The notes under the pieces were generated by a model. It worked only from the letters and a program-made list of their open reading frames with translations, searched no databases and was not told the DNA's origin. 42,097 nt of DNA from a virus. The DNA lies in IMG/VR virus record IMGVR_UViG_3300032177_002703, positions 1 through 42,097 of that record; one strand, written 5' to 3'. The position numbers and the translations under genes are program-made. Positions 1-7,855 of the stretch are shown piece by piece (within the stretch, counting starts at the first letter, position 1; each line of letters opens with the position of its first letter).

Positions 1-741
1 TTAGTATGGAATAATAAAGATTATTGTGTTCTGCTAGTACATTTATATGGTAAGATGATAGATATGAGTAGAAGCCCTATCAGTTTTGAATTATTGCAAG
101 AAAGATGTTTTATTGTAGAGGACGCTTGTCAAGCAATTGGAGCAACCGATGTAAATGGAATAAAGCCTGGGCAGAAAAGTGATATTACTTGTCTAAGTTT
201 TTATCCCACCAAAAACCTGGGAGCATTAGGGGACGCAGGTATGTGTGTGACTAATAATAAAGAATTGTATAATAAAATGCAAATATTGAAGTACCACGGA
301 TTAGGTAAAGTGTTAGGGTATAATGCCCGACTAGACGAAATTCAAGCAGCAATACTTAGAGTTAAGTTACCGTATTTAGAAGAATGGAATGAAAGAAGAG
401 TTTTGCACGCCCTCATTTATGATAAAGGATTAAAAGGAGCTGGGGATCTACAGCTACCTTTAATTTCAAAAGGTCATACTTTTCATCAATATACTATAAG
501 AACTAAGAAAAGAGATGAACTAGAAAAATTTTTAAGTAGTGAGGAAGTTGAGACAAGAATTTATTATCCCAGTCCTATTCATAAGATGAACTTTGTGAAA
601 CCTACTTTGAGTCACCTCCCACGCTTGAGAGAGGCAGAAAGAACAGCTGAAGAAGTTTTATGTTTACCTATTTATCCAGAATTAAAAATGGATGAGCAGT
701 TATATGTTATAGATAAGATTTGTACTTTTTTTAAAAGGTAA
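1..741 (+). CDS. DegT/DnrJ/EryC1-type sugar aminotransferase, 5' truncated by window edge
   Basis: The frame is open from base 1, so the gene starts left of the window. The first codons read LLVHLYGKMIDM, which matches the conserved VHLYG stretch of DegT-family PLP aminotransferases, so the ATG at 55 is internal. The acid stretch VEDACQAIGA and the Schiff-base lysine in YPTKNLGALGDAG (the family hallmark) are present, followed by the conserved GYNARLDEIQAAIL. Members transfer an amino group to keto-sugars or to keto-inositols. What it aminates here cannot be read from the sequence. It may belong with the glycosyltransferase and second aminotransferase downstream. Confidence 0.9.
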   Translation, partial: LVWNNKDYCVLLVHLYGKMIDMSRSPISFELLQERCFIVEDACQAIGATDVNGIKPGQKSDITCLSFYPTKNLGALGDAGMCVTNNKELYNKMQILKYHGLGKVLGYNARLDEIQAAILRVKLPYLEEWNERRVLHALIYDKGLKGAGDLQLPLISKGHTFHQYTIRTKKRDELEKFLSSEEVETRIYYPSPIHKMNFVKPTLSHLPRLREAERTAEEVLCLPIYPELKMDEQLYVIDKICTFFKR

Positions 742-818
742 AAAGACGACATCTGGAGTTCATGTTATATATCAAATGGTTTTTGTATAATTAATCAAAA
801 TATGTATAGGAGGAAATA

Positions 819-1007
819 ATGGGCTGGACTTTAAGAAAACCAAATTGTAAATGTGTGGATGATTTTGGAAATTGTTTGAAGAAACCAAAGGTGTTTGGAA
901 TATTTAAAGTATCATGTATAGAGTATGGAACACTGAAGAGGTGTGATGAAGTAGAGAGATATGATCGACCTATCAAACCTCCTGCCCAACGGAGTATGTC
1001 AAAATGA
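819..1007 (+). CDS. small Cys-containing hypothetical protein
   Basis: A 62-residue protein with a very good AGGAGG site at about 808-814 in front of its ATG. Its stop overlaps the next start (ATGA). It contains five cysteines, including a CKC pair near residue 11 and later CIEYG and KRC stretches, so a metal site is possible but unproven. I do not recognise the family. The translational coupling with the dNMP kinase gene supports it being a real gene. Confidence 0.6.
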   Translation: MGWTLRKPNCKCVDDFGNCLKKPKVFGIFKVSCIEYGTLKRCDEVERYDRPIKPPAQRSMSK

Positions 1008-1762
1008 AACAACTCATTATTGCAATAAGTGGTAAAAAGCAGAGTGGTAAAAACACTTTATCTAATTTCATCTTAGGAACTTTTTTAAAAAGAACCAAAC
1101 AAATTGATGATTTTGAAATTACAGACAAAGGTCTATTAAAAGTATTTGGTGTTGCTGTAATGACTAGAAGTGAGTTTGGTGTTTTTATTGAGCCTGTTGT
1201 TATTTCAGAAGGGGAGTTTAATAAATTCAAAGGATTTAAAGACGCAAAATTGTATAGTTTTGCATATCCTTTAAAGAGATTTTGTATGGATGTATTTGGA
1301 TTAGAATATAATCAATGTTATGGTACTGATGAAGATAAGAATAGTATTACAAAGTGTACTTGGGACAATGTATCTAGAGATATAAAGAAGAAGTATGGAA
1401 AGAAAACCGAAAGAATGATAGCTAGAGAAGTTATGCAAGTTTTTGGTACCGATATGGTTAGGAGTATGTATGCACATGCTTGGCCAATCGCCACATATAA
1501 TTTAATTGAAGATGAGAAAATGAAGTTGGCAATTATAACTGATGCACGCTTTCCCAATGAGATAGATATTGGGAAGGGATACGGCGGTAAATCAATTAGA
1601 TTAATGAGATGTAAACATGAGGATTATCACCTGTCCGAAACAGCTTTAGATGATTATAGAGGTTTTGATGTCGTACTTGATAATAGAACTACAAATATCC
1701 CTCAACAAAATGATATGGTACTCCCCATGATAGATTTGTGGTTTAAAAAGATGGAGATATGA
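1004..1762 (+). CDS. deoxynucleoside monophosphate kinase (phage T4 gp1-like)
   Basis: The 252-residue product carries a P-loop SGKKQSGKNTL at residues 9-19. The central QVFGTDMVRSMYAHAWP and ITDARFPNEID stretches are typical of phage dNMP kinases. Such enzymes phosphorylate dNMPs to dNDPs to feed phage DNA synthesis, sometimes accepting modified nucleotides. The start ATG overlaps the stop of the preceding small gene, and the methyltransferase gene follows after a few bases. An acidic insert around residues 35-75 enlarges the N-terminal half. Confidence in the family is high; substrate range is inferred. Confidence 0.85.
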   Translation: MKQLIIAISGKKQSGKNTLSNFILGTFLKRTKQIDDFEITDKGLLKVFGVAVMTRSEFGVFIEPVVISEGEFNKFKGFKDAKLYSFAYPLKRFCMDVFGLEYNQCYGTDEDKNSITKCTWDNVSRDIKKKYGKKTERMIAREVMQVFGTDMVRSMYAHAWPIATYNLIEDEKMKLAIITDARFPNEIDIGKGYGGKSIRLMRCKHEDYHLSETALDDYRGFDVVLDNRTTNIPQQNDMVLPMIDLWFKKMEI

Positions 1763-1775
1763 GGAGGTGTGGGCG

Positions 1776-2501
1776 ATGTTAGAGATTAAAAAGAAAATGT
1801 TGTTATCTGCGGCAGAGGGGATTTGTAGAAGAGATCTTATTGGAATGTTTGTAAATAAAGACGGAAATGTTGAATGTGTATATGATGAAGTAAAAAGTGT
1901 TAGTCCGAATGCTTTTACAGCAGTAAGTAATAGATTTAAAGAAATTTTAGAGTTTCATACCTTTGAAGGCGCAACTATATTAGATCCCACATGTGGATAT
2001 GGGTTGTGGTGGAAAGCTATAGATAGAACTAGATATAATATTACCCTCAGTGATAAATATGATTTTGGACAAAATATAATTTCAGATTTTAGAAATTTAG
2101 ATATGTATAAAAGCTTTGATATGGTTGTTTTTGATCCTCCTTATATGTTTGGTTGTATAAAAAGTGATGATCCATTAAAAGATGTTTATCAAGGTTATTC
2201 TCAAAGTTATGATGAGTTAATAGGGTATGCCCGCGGGGCCAATATAAATTTTTCTAAACTTTTAAAAGAGAATGGAAAATTAATTTATAAGTGTTCTGAT
2301 CAGTACAATGTTTTAGAAAGAAAATTTTATCCTCATCATATTACTATTGTAAATGAAATGTCAAATTTTGAATTGATAGATATTGTGTTGTTTATTTATC
2401 ATAGGGTTAGTCCTACAGCTTACCAAGTTAAAAATAGACCTAGTTCTATAATTAATTATACTTATTTTTTGATATTTAAAGTAAGAGAAAAAGAGGCATG
2501 A
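1776..2501 (+). CDS. site-specific DNA methyltransferase, DPPY type
   Basis: A SAM-dependent methyltransferase with a motif I-like DPTCGYG at residues 70-76 and catalytic DPPY at 120-123, as in amino-methyltransferases of DNA (N6-adenine or N4-cytosine). I choose ATG 1776 because GAGGAGG at 1761-1767 sits 8 bases before it; the GTG at 1767 lies inside that site. At about 241 residues it is compact and no separate target-recognition domain is obvious. No restriction nuclease is adjacent, so it is probably an orphan phage methylase used for self-protection or regulation. RNA methylation is a less likely alternative. Confidence 0.8.
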   Translation: MLEIKKKMLLSAAEGICRRDLIGMFVNKDGNVECVYDEVKSVSPNAFTAVSNRFKEILEFHTFEGATILDPTCGYGLWWKAIDRTRYNITLSDKYDFGQNIISDFRNLDMYKSFDMVVFDPPYMFGCIKSDDPLKDVYQGYSQSYDELIGYARGANINFSKLLKENGKLIYKCSDQYNVLERKFYPHHITIVNEMSNFELIDIVLFIYHRVSPTAYQVKNRPSSIINYTYFLIFKVREKEA

Positions 2502-2504
2502 CGG

Positions 2505-2687
2505 ATGAAAACTTATTACTTTATTACTCCAAGAAGTATGCATATAATTAAAGTTAATGATGCAGGAATTATTGATATTACATATCCCACAGAAAGTATA
2601 TTATCAGGACAAAATTTTAAGGAGATAATTAAATTGAGTTTTAAAATGTGTTATAATTGTAAAACATCATTATATGAATGTAAATAA
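2505..2687 (+). CDS. small hypothetical protein
   Basis: A 60-residue ORF starting 3 bases after the methyltransferase stop and followed closely by the next gene, in keeping with the operon. It ends with a CYNC-x6-C pattern that could bind metal. I see no recognisable family, and the ribosome binding site is weak, so translation may depend on coupling. Confidence 0.45.
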   Translation: MKTYYFITPRSMHIIKVNDAGIIDITYPTESILSGQNFKEIIKLSFKMCYNCKTSLYECK

Positions 2688-2698
2688 AAGGTGTGTTT

Positions 2699-3148
2699 AT
2701 GATTTTACAGTATTTTGGTGGTAATACTTATAAAGTAGAGAGTAAAGATGGTACTAAACATTCTTTGCCTTTGAAGGAACATAGAACTATAATTGATGAT
2801 TTGAGTTTTGTATATGTAGATGATGAAGGTTTATGTTTTGCAGATAGTAGTTTTAGTAAAACAGATATTGTTATCGTTCCAATTAGTAAAAATTTAAATT
2901 TTTTAGATCTTACATTAGATTATTGTCCTAAAATAATATTGTTAAGAAATTATGGAACCAAAAATAGTAAATTGGGTTTAAAACTTTCTGAGGTATTGGC
3001 GGATTTATCTAAAAGGGGTCTAATCAAATTTATGATGAATCCATGTGTTGTTAATTTGCCAAAGTATAGTCCGGAGATTTGGATCTTTTGTGTAGATGGA
3101 GATACCCCAGAATATATTTTGAGGGGGGAGAGGGATTATTCAATATGA
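2699..3148 (+). CDS. hypothetical protein
   Basis: About 149 residues of mixed alpha/beta composition, with no motif I recognise. ATG 2699 is preferred over GTG 2693 because AAAAGG at 2686-2691 then has normal spacing. The stop overlaps the start of the HAD gene (ATGA at 3145-3148), so the two are probably translationally coupled. The function is unknown. Confidence 0.6.
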   Translation: MILQYFGGNTYKVESKDGTKHSLPLKEHRTIIDDLSFVYVDDEGLCFADSSFSKTDIVIVPISKNLNFLDLTLDYCPKIILLRNYGTKNSKLGLKLSEVLADLSKRGLIKFMMNPCVVNLPKYSPEIWIFCVDGDTPEYILRGERDYSI

Positions 3149-3525
3149 AACCCGTAATAGTAGCAATAGATTTTGATGGTACTGTAGTGTTACATAGATA
3201 TCCTGAAGTAGGAGAGGATTTACCACATTGTGTGGATGTGTTGAAACAATTGGTGGCAAAAGGCTACAAACTTATATTGTTTACAGTTCGTAGTACAGGC
3301 AATCATCTTGGAGATGCGGTACAATGGTTCAATGATAGAGAAATTCCTTTGTGGGGAATAAATCGAAACCCATCTCAATCAGGTTGGAGTTCTTCTCCTA
3401 AAGCTTATGCAAATATTTATATTGATGATACTGCATTGGGTTGTCCACTTATAAATGGGAATAGGAGTGATGGAGTTGATTGGTATGAAGTAGAAAAATA
3501 TCTTATCAAACTAGGAATTTTATAA
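3145..3525 (+). CDS. HAD-superfamily hydrolase/phosphatase
   Basis: A 126-residue protein beginning MKPVIVAIDFDGT. The DxD pair (D9, D11) is the HAD nucleophile and acid motif, LFTVRS around residue 50 is motif II-like, and IYIDDTALG is the acidic motif near the end. Small phage HAD proteins of this layout are common, and typical substrates are nucleotides or sugar phosphates. ATG 3145 is preferred to an upstream GTG-type start because a G-rich ribosome site (GGGGGGAG at about 3123-3130) precedes it and the ATGA overlap is present. Placement just before a glycosyltransferase is compatible with sugar-phosphate chemistry. Confidence 0.85.
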   Translation: MKPVIVAIDFDGTVVLHRYPEVGEDLPHCVDVLKQLVAKGYKLILFTVRSTGNHLGDAVQWFNDREIPLWGINRNPSQSGWSSSPKAYANIYIDDTALGCPLINGNRSDGVDWYEVEKYLIKLGIL

Positions 3526-3535
3526 GGAGAAGATC

Positions 3536-4555
3536 ATGAAAATATGTAGAGTTAGTGAAAAAGTTTATGCAGAGACCATACAACAGACCCATTCCACATT
3601 TGTTAAGTTTCCACAAAGGAGTAAGTTTGTTGATGACAGGCTCAGAAATTATTTAGAGTTAACAAATATTGAAATTGATAGTAATTGTTTGATAAGTATT
3701 AGAAGTCTGGGAGATCCGTATAAATATCCCTTTCCATCCAAGCCAGATTGCTACTTAACAGACAATCCATATATTGCACTTCTTTTACATTTAAGAGGGT
3801 CGCCATTTGTCTTTGATTTTATAGATACTTATTCATTAATGGTATCCAGAGAATTTCCAAACGATGAAGAAAAATATTATTTTACTCGATACTGTGAGGT
3901 TATAGCCAGTAGACATTGTAGGGGATTAATAGTACAGTCAGGAGATTTAGAAAAACAATTTGCACATTTGAAAGTTCCAATGAAAGTTATTCCTAATGGT
4001 GTTGATTTAGAAAGATTTACTTATCAACCACCAGGAGAAACTGATAATTTTCAACTAGTTTATGTGGGAAAGATGACTGAGTGGTATGCCTCTTTAAGAA
4101 ATATTTGTAAAGCGGTTGAGGGTTTAGAAGATGTTAAATTTACAGTAATTGGAGACGGTCCTTTAAGAAAAGATATAGAAAGTAGTAGTCCAAGTAATGT
4201 ATCTTTTCTTGGTGCAGTACCCTATGATGAAGTTCCAAAATGGATGAATACTGCAGATGTATGTATGTTTTGTGTTGATGATGGATCTCCAGTCGTTACC
4301 GGGGAATATTGTGCATGTGGAAAACCAATTATTACGTTGAAAGGAAAATTAGAGTGGCTACTAAAAAATGGAGAGAATGGATTAATGGTATATGATACTC
4401 CAGAAGAATTTAGACAGGCTATTTTAACTATGAAAGAAGATAAGAGTTTAAGAGAAAGATGTAGCAAAAACAATCTAGAACTAGCAAAAAGATTAGATTG
4501 GAATGTTTTAGTAAAACAATATGCAGATTTTATTAAACTTTGTAGTTCTTTATAA
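3536..4555 (+). CDS. glycosyltransferase, GT-B fold, family 4-like
   Basis: The C-terminal half shows the GT4 pattern: LVYVGKMTEW at about 180, VIGDGPLR, VSFLGAVPYDEVP, then the donor-binding acidic segment near VVTGEYCACGKPII. GT4 enzymes use nucleotide-sugar donors and retain the anomeric configuration. At 339 residues it is about normal for the family. It lies between a HAD phosphatase and a QueC-like enzyme. The acceptor could be phage DNA base, a small molecule or a surface polysaccharide; the sequence does not decide. A ribosome site AAGGAG lies just upstream (3524-3529). Confidence 0.85.
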   Translation: MKICRVSEKVYAETIQQTHSTFVKFPQRSKFVDDRLRNYLELTNIEIDSNCLISIRSLGDPYKYPFPSKPDCYLTDNPYIALLLHLRGSPFVFDFIDTYSLMVSREFPNDEEKYYFTRYCEVIASRHCRGLIVQSGDLEKQFAHLKVPMKVIPNGVDLERFTYQPPGETDNFQLVYVGKMTEWYASLRNICKAVEGLEDVKFTVIGDGPLRKDIESSSPSNVSFLGAVPYDEVPKWMNTADVCMFCVDDGSPVVTGEYCACGKPIITLKGKLEWLLKNGENGLMVYDTPEEFRQAILTMKEDKSLRERCSKNNLELAKRLDWNVLVKQYADFIKLCSSL

Positions 4556-4566
4556 AGGAGGTTTCT

Positions 4567-5247
4567 ATGACTGAAATTGTTCTAATGTCATCAGGAGGAA
4601 TGGAATCAGTTCTAATGCTTCATGAACTACCCAAAGAAAAAACAAAAGTTGTGATATTTGATTGTTGGGGCGGTGCTAGAGAAGTTCAGTTTGCTATTAA
4701 ACAGGCACACCATTATGGTGTGGGATATGATGTTATTGATTTGAGTTGGTTTAGTAAATTAATTGTTAAGAATTCTCCAGAGAAATATATACCAGGATTT
4801 CAATTAGTGATGGTAGGTGCTGCGCTGGGATATGCTGAGTCAGTTGGAGCAGAGGTTGTTGCAAATGGAAACATTAGATATGCTGTTAAGGGGTATAGAA
4901 ATAATAATTTGTATTTACCAAATAATCCTGATAGAAAAATTATAGATGATTTGAGTGAAGGATTGTTAATGATTGAAGAGTTATATGAGAAGTTATATGA
5001 TAACAGAGTGCACATATGGTTTCCTTTACTTGGATTGGAAAAGACTGATGTTGTTAACAAATTGAAGAGTCACCATATTAAAGATACCTTTCATTGTAGT
5101 TGTGTTGATGAAGTATCTCCAGGTTATACACATTGCGGTGTTTGCTATAATTGTACAGTTAGAAGGGAGGCCTACAGATTAGTAGGGGAAATTGATGAAA
5201 CAGAATATGAGAATAAAGAATATGATGTGTCGCGATACAGAGTATAG
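4567..5247 (+). CDS. divergent QueC-like PP-loop ATPase
   Basis: The protein has the PP-loop at residues 9-14, but as SGGMES where QueC normally has SGGxDS. It keeps a C-terminal zinc-type cluster (CSC, then CGVCYNC). QueC converts carboxydeazaguanine to preQ0 with ATP and ammonia. This copy has lost the usual substrate region (the conserved Pro/Arg-Asn segment reads YIPGFQLVMVGAALGYAE), so it may act on a different carboxylate. A more canonical QueC is encoded at 27705. It sits between a glycosyltransferase and a radical SAM gene with a 9-base gap to the latter, suggesting a shared pathway. Confidence 0.75.
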   Translation: MTEIVLMSSGGMESVLMLHELPKEKTKVVIFDCWGGAREVQFAIKQAHHYGVGYDVIDLSWFSKLIVKNSPEKYIPGFQLVMVGAALGYAESVGAEVVANGNIRYAVKGYRNNNLYLPNNPDRKIIDDLSEGLLMIEELYEKLYDNRVHIWFPLLGLEKTDVVNKLKSHHIKDTFHCSCVDEVSPGYTHCGVCYNCTVRREAYRLVGEIDETEYENKEYDVSRYRV

Positions 5248-5255
5248 GGGAAACA

Positions 5256-6548
5256 ATGAAATATAAAAAAGTAGCTCTAATAAATCCACAATGGTTGTAT
5301 CCAGAGGAGAATTGGGTAGCATTTCCAACAGGCTTGGCTTATTTAATTCCTAATTTGTTAGATGTTGGATGTGAAGTGAAAGTTTTTGATCAAAATGTAG
5401 CCAAACAATTGGCTGATGATTCTTATGATTTATGGGCATTTACAGCTAATTCATTAAATTATGAAAATGTTGTAGAGGTGTTTAAGAAGATGAAAAGCTT
5501 GTACCCCAATGTACCAGCTGTGATTGGAGGACCTCATGCCTCATTTTCAATTGAAGAGGTTAAAAGGGACGGATTTGATTTTGTAATATGTGGGGAGGGG
5601 GAAGAGATACTTAGGGAATTTGTTACAAACGGAAATTTGATTAAGGAGTTTGGTTCTACATCAGCAGAAAAATTTAAAAATCCAGATTATAGTAAATTTG
5701 ATTTGGGAAAATATGAATGGCATGATCAAGCAATGTTAATTCTTTCATCCAGAGGGTGTCCATCTAAATGCAACTTTTGTGTTACAACACTAATGCATCG
5801 AGGAGTAAGAATGAGGAAGCCTGAAGATGTAGAGAAAGAGATACTAGATTTGTTAAGTCGTTATCCATTTAAAGAGATAGAGTTTCAAGATGATGTTTTT
5901 ACTGTTAAAGAAAGTCATGTTCAAAGTATGTGCGAAATGTTGAAGGGAATAAGATTGCCATGGTTTTGTGAGACAAGGCCAGACACTGTTACTCCTAAAA
6001 AATTAAAAATGATGGCTGATAGTGGTTGTAGAAGGGTTGCAATTGGTTCTGAGACAGGATCAAATAAAATTTTAAAAAACATGAATAAAGGTTTTACTGT
6101 TGATACATCTAAACGAGCAATACAGATGATTAAAGATGCAGGATTGGAGACAGAGGTTTATTTTGTTATTGGTTATGAAGGAGAAACAGAAGAAACATTA
6201 AAAGAGACAAAGGAATTTCTTAGAGAAGTAAGACCTACAAGAGCAATAGTATCAGTGGCATCAAAATATCCAGGAACTGAATTGTGGAGAAAGTTTATTG
6301 ATCTACAAAATTCTGATTGGGAAAAGTTGTCTCAAGAACTTAAGATTGGATATGGTGTATTGAATATGAGTAAATATGTATTTATTCAACCTGGATGGAC
6401 GTTGCAAAGAATATTAAAAGAGGTTGAGGGTCTTTTCAAAGTTTTAAATGAAGTGGGAACAAAAAGCCATGTTGAAGACTTGTATCAAACCTTAACAAAG
6501 CTGGGACAGGGTATAAATTTACCTGAGTTTTTGAGGGAGAAAATGTAA
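5256..6548 (+). CDS. radical SAM enzyme with N-terminal cobalamin-binding-like domain
   Basis: Residues 1-125 resemble a B12-binding Rossmann domain (VALINPQW, then VIGGPHAS and ICGEGEE, the usual markers of B12-radical SAM proteins). The radical SAM cluster motif is C168-x3-C172-x2-C175. The later GSETGS and VYFVIGYEGETEE stretches fit the barrel. No DxHxxG lower ligand is visible, which is common in this family. It is not QueE, being far longer with an extra domain. Likely chemistry is methylation or ring rearrangement on an unknown substrate. Its stop overlaps the next start (AATGTAATGA), tying it to the aminotransferase. Confidence 0.88.
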   Translation: MKYKKVALINPQWLYPEENWVAFPTGLAYLIPNLLDVGCEVKVFDQNVAKQLADDSYDLWAFTANSLNYENVVEVFKKMKSLYPNVPAVIGGPHASFSIEEVKRDGFDFVICGEGEEILREFVTNGNLIKEFGSTSAEKFKNPDYSKFDLGKYEWHDQAMLILSSRGCPSKCNFCVTTLMHRGVRMRKPEDVEKEILDLLSRYPFKEIEFQDDVFTVKESHVQSMCEMLKGIRLPWFCETRPDTVTPKKLKMMADSGCRRVAIGSETGSNKILKNMNKGFTVDTSKRAIQMIKDAGLETEVYFVIGYEGETEETLKETKEFLREVRPTRAIVSVASKYPGTELWRKFIDLQNSDWEKLSQELKIGYGVLNMSKYVFIQPGWTLQRILKEVEGLFKVLNEVGTKSHVEDLYQTLTKLGQGINLPEFLREKM

Positions 6549-7789
6549 TGAATATATTTGAAAAGAGAGAATCTAATGTTAGGAACTATTGTAGAACATA
6601 TGGGGGTATATTTGATAGAGCCAAGAATTCTATTGTTTATTCTTCAGACGGTAAAAAATTTATTGATTTCTTTGCAGGAGCGGGCGCATTAAATTATGGA
6701 CACAACAATAGTTTTATAAAAAATAAAATTGTATCATATATCATGTCTAATAAGATTATGCACGCATTAGATTTTCATACTATAGCAAAGCGGGATTTTA
6801 TTAAGTGTTTTTACGAAAAAATATTGAAGCCTAAGAGCCTAAATTACAAATTTCAATTTTGCGGGCCAACTGGAGCAGACGCAGTTGAGGCAGCATTAAA
6901 ACTTGCAAGAAAAATTAAAAAAAGATCAGGAATTTTTGCTTTTATGGGTGGTTATCATGGCGTATCATTAGGAGCATTATCAGTAACTGGGAATAAAAGA
7001 ATGCGAGGTGCAGGAGGAACTCCCCTTAATAATGTAACATTTATTCCATACTGTAATAAAAGTTTTAATTCGATAGAGTATATGGAAATGATTTTAAAAG
7101 ATAGCCATTCTGGAATTGAAACCCCAGCAGCAGTAATTGTTGAAACTATACAAGCCGAAGGTGGGGTAAATGTTGCAAGAGTGGATTGGTTAGAACAACT
7201 AAAAAAGTTGTGTGAAAAATATGATATGCTGTTTATCTGTGATGATATTCAAGTTGGTTGTGGTAGATCTGGAAACTTCTTTTCATTTGAAAGAAGTGGC
7301 ATTATTCCAGATATTGTAGTTTTATCAAAAGCAATAAGTGGTTATGGACTACCTATGTCAGTTCTATTATTAAAGCCTGAGTTAGATGTATGGCAGCCTG
7401 GGGAGCATGTGGGAACTTTTAGAGGATTCCAATTAGCATTTGTTGGGGCAGTAGCAGCCTTAGAATATCGTGAAAAATATGATTTAGAGAATAAAGTTAA
7501 AGAAAGAGAATCATTTATTAGGAATTTTTTAGAGAAATTTTTTATATATAAAGAAATTGAAATACGAGGATTGGGTATGATTTGGGGAATTGATTTTGGT
7601 AGAGGTAGTATTACTAAGAAAATTGTAAAAACGTGTTTTGATAATGGACTAATTATTGAATCAGCCGGAAGAGATGGTTCTATTTTGAAACTATTACCAC
7701 CACTAAATATCTCAATGAGCAACCTTCTTACAGGGTGTGTTATCATTGAAGAGGCAGTTGGAGAAGTTATGGGAGAATTATTCGTCTAA
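6548..7789 (+). CDS. class III PLP aminotransferase, EctB/diaminobutyrate transaminase-like
   Basis: The 413-residue product follows the EctB-type pattern: FFAGAGALNYGHN, then QFCGPTGADAVEAALKLAR, the GGYHG loop, and ICDDIQVGCGRSG preceding the PLP lysine at about residue 261 (LSKAISGYG). These enzymes aminate aldehydes or keto acids. Length is normal. Its last five codons and stop lie inside a 68-bp segment that is an exact copy of part of the downstream helicase gene (read in another frame), so the native C-terminus may have been altered by a recombination event. The substrate is unknown; its neighbours suggest a phage small-molecule pathway. Confidence 0.88.
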   Translation: MNIFEKRESNVRNYCRTYGGIFDRAKNSIVYSSDGKKFIDFFAGAGALNYGHNNSFIKNKIVSYIMSNKIMHALDFHTIAKRDFIKCFYEKILKPKSLNYKFQFCGPTGADAVEAALKLARKIKKRSGIFAFMGGYHGVSLGALSVTGNKRMRGAGGTPLNNVTFIPYCNKSFNSIEYMEMILKDSHSGIETPAAVIVETIQAEGGVNVARVDWLEQLKKLCEKYDMLFICDDIQVGCGRSGNFFSFERSGIIPDIVVLSKAISGYGLPMSVLLLKPELDVWQPGEHVGTFRGFQLAFVGAVAALEYREKYDLENKVKERESFIRNFLEKFFIYKEIEIRGLGMIWGIDFGRGSITKKIVKTCFDNGLIIESAGRDGSILKLLPPLNISMSNLLTGCVIIEEAVGEVMGELFV

Positions 7790-7840
7790 ATATAATTTGT
7801 TAGATGAGTTGTTAGAAGAGATAATGTCAGATCCTAATGA
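7773..7840 (+). repeat. 68-bp direct repeat, copy 1 (duplicated helicase fragment)
   Basis: Identical base for base to 9104-9171, which is inside the helicase gene. This copy spans the last codons and stop of the class III aminotransferase and the gap before the helicase. In the helicase frame it would read ENYSSKYNLL onward and then run to a stop at 7857-7859, so here it is a fragment. The copies are 1331 bp apart in the same orientation and both flanks diverge abruptly. Confidence 0.97.
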
Positions 7841-7855
7841 AAGGAAGAGTAAAAA

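Noticed and set aside
5256-6548. Radical SAM protein as QueE completing the preQ0 pathway
   Set aside because: It is about twice QueE length, has an N-terminal B12-type domain, and lacks QueE-type features.
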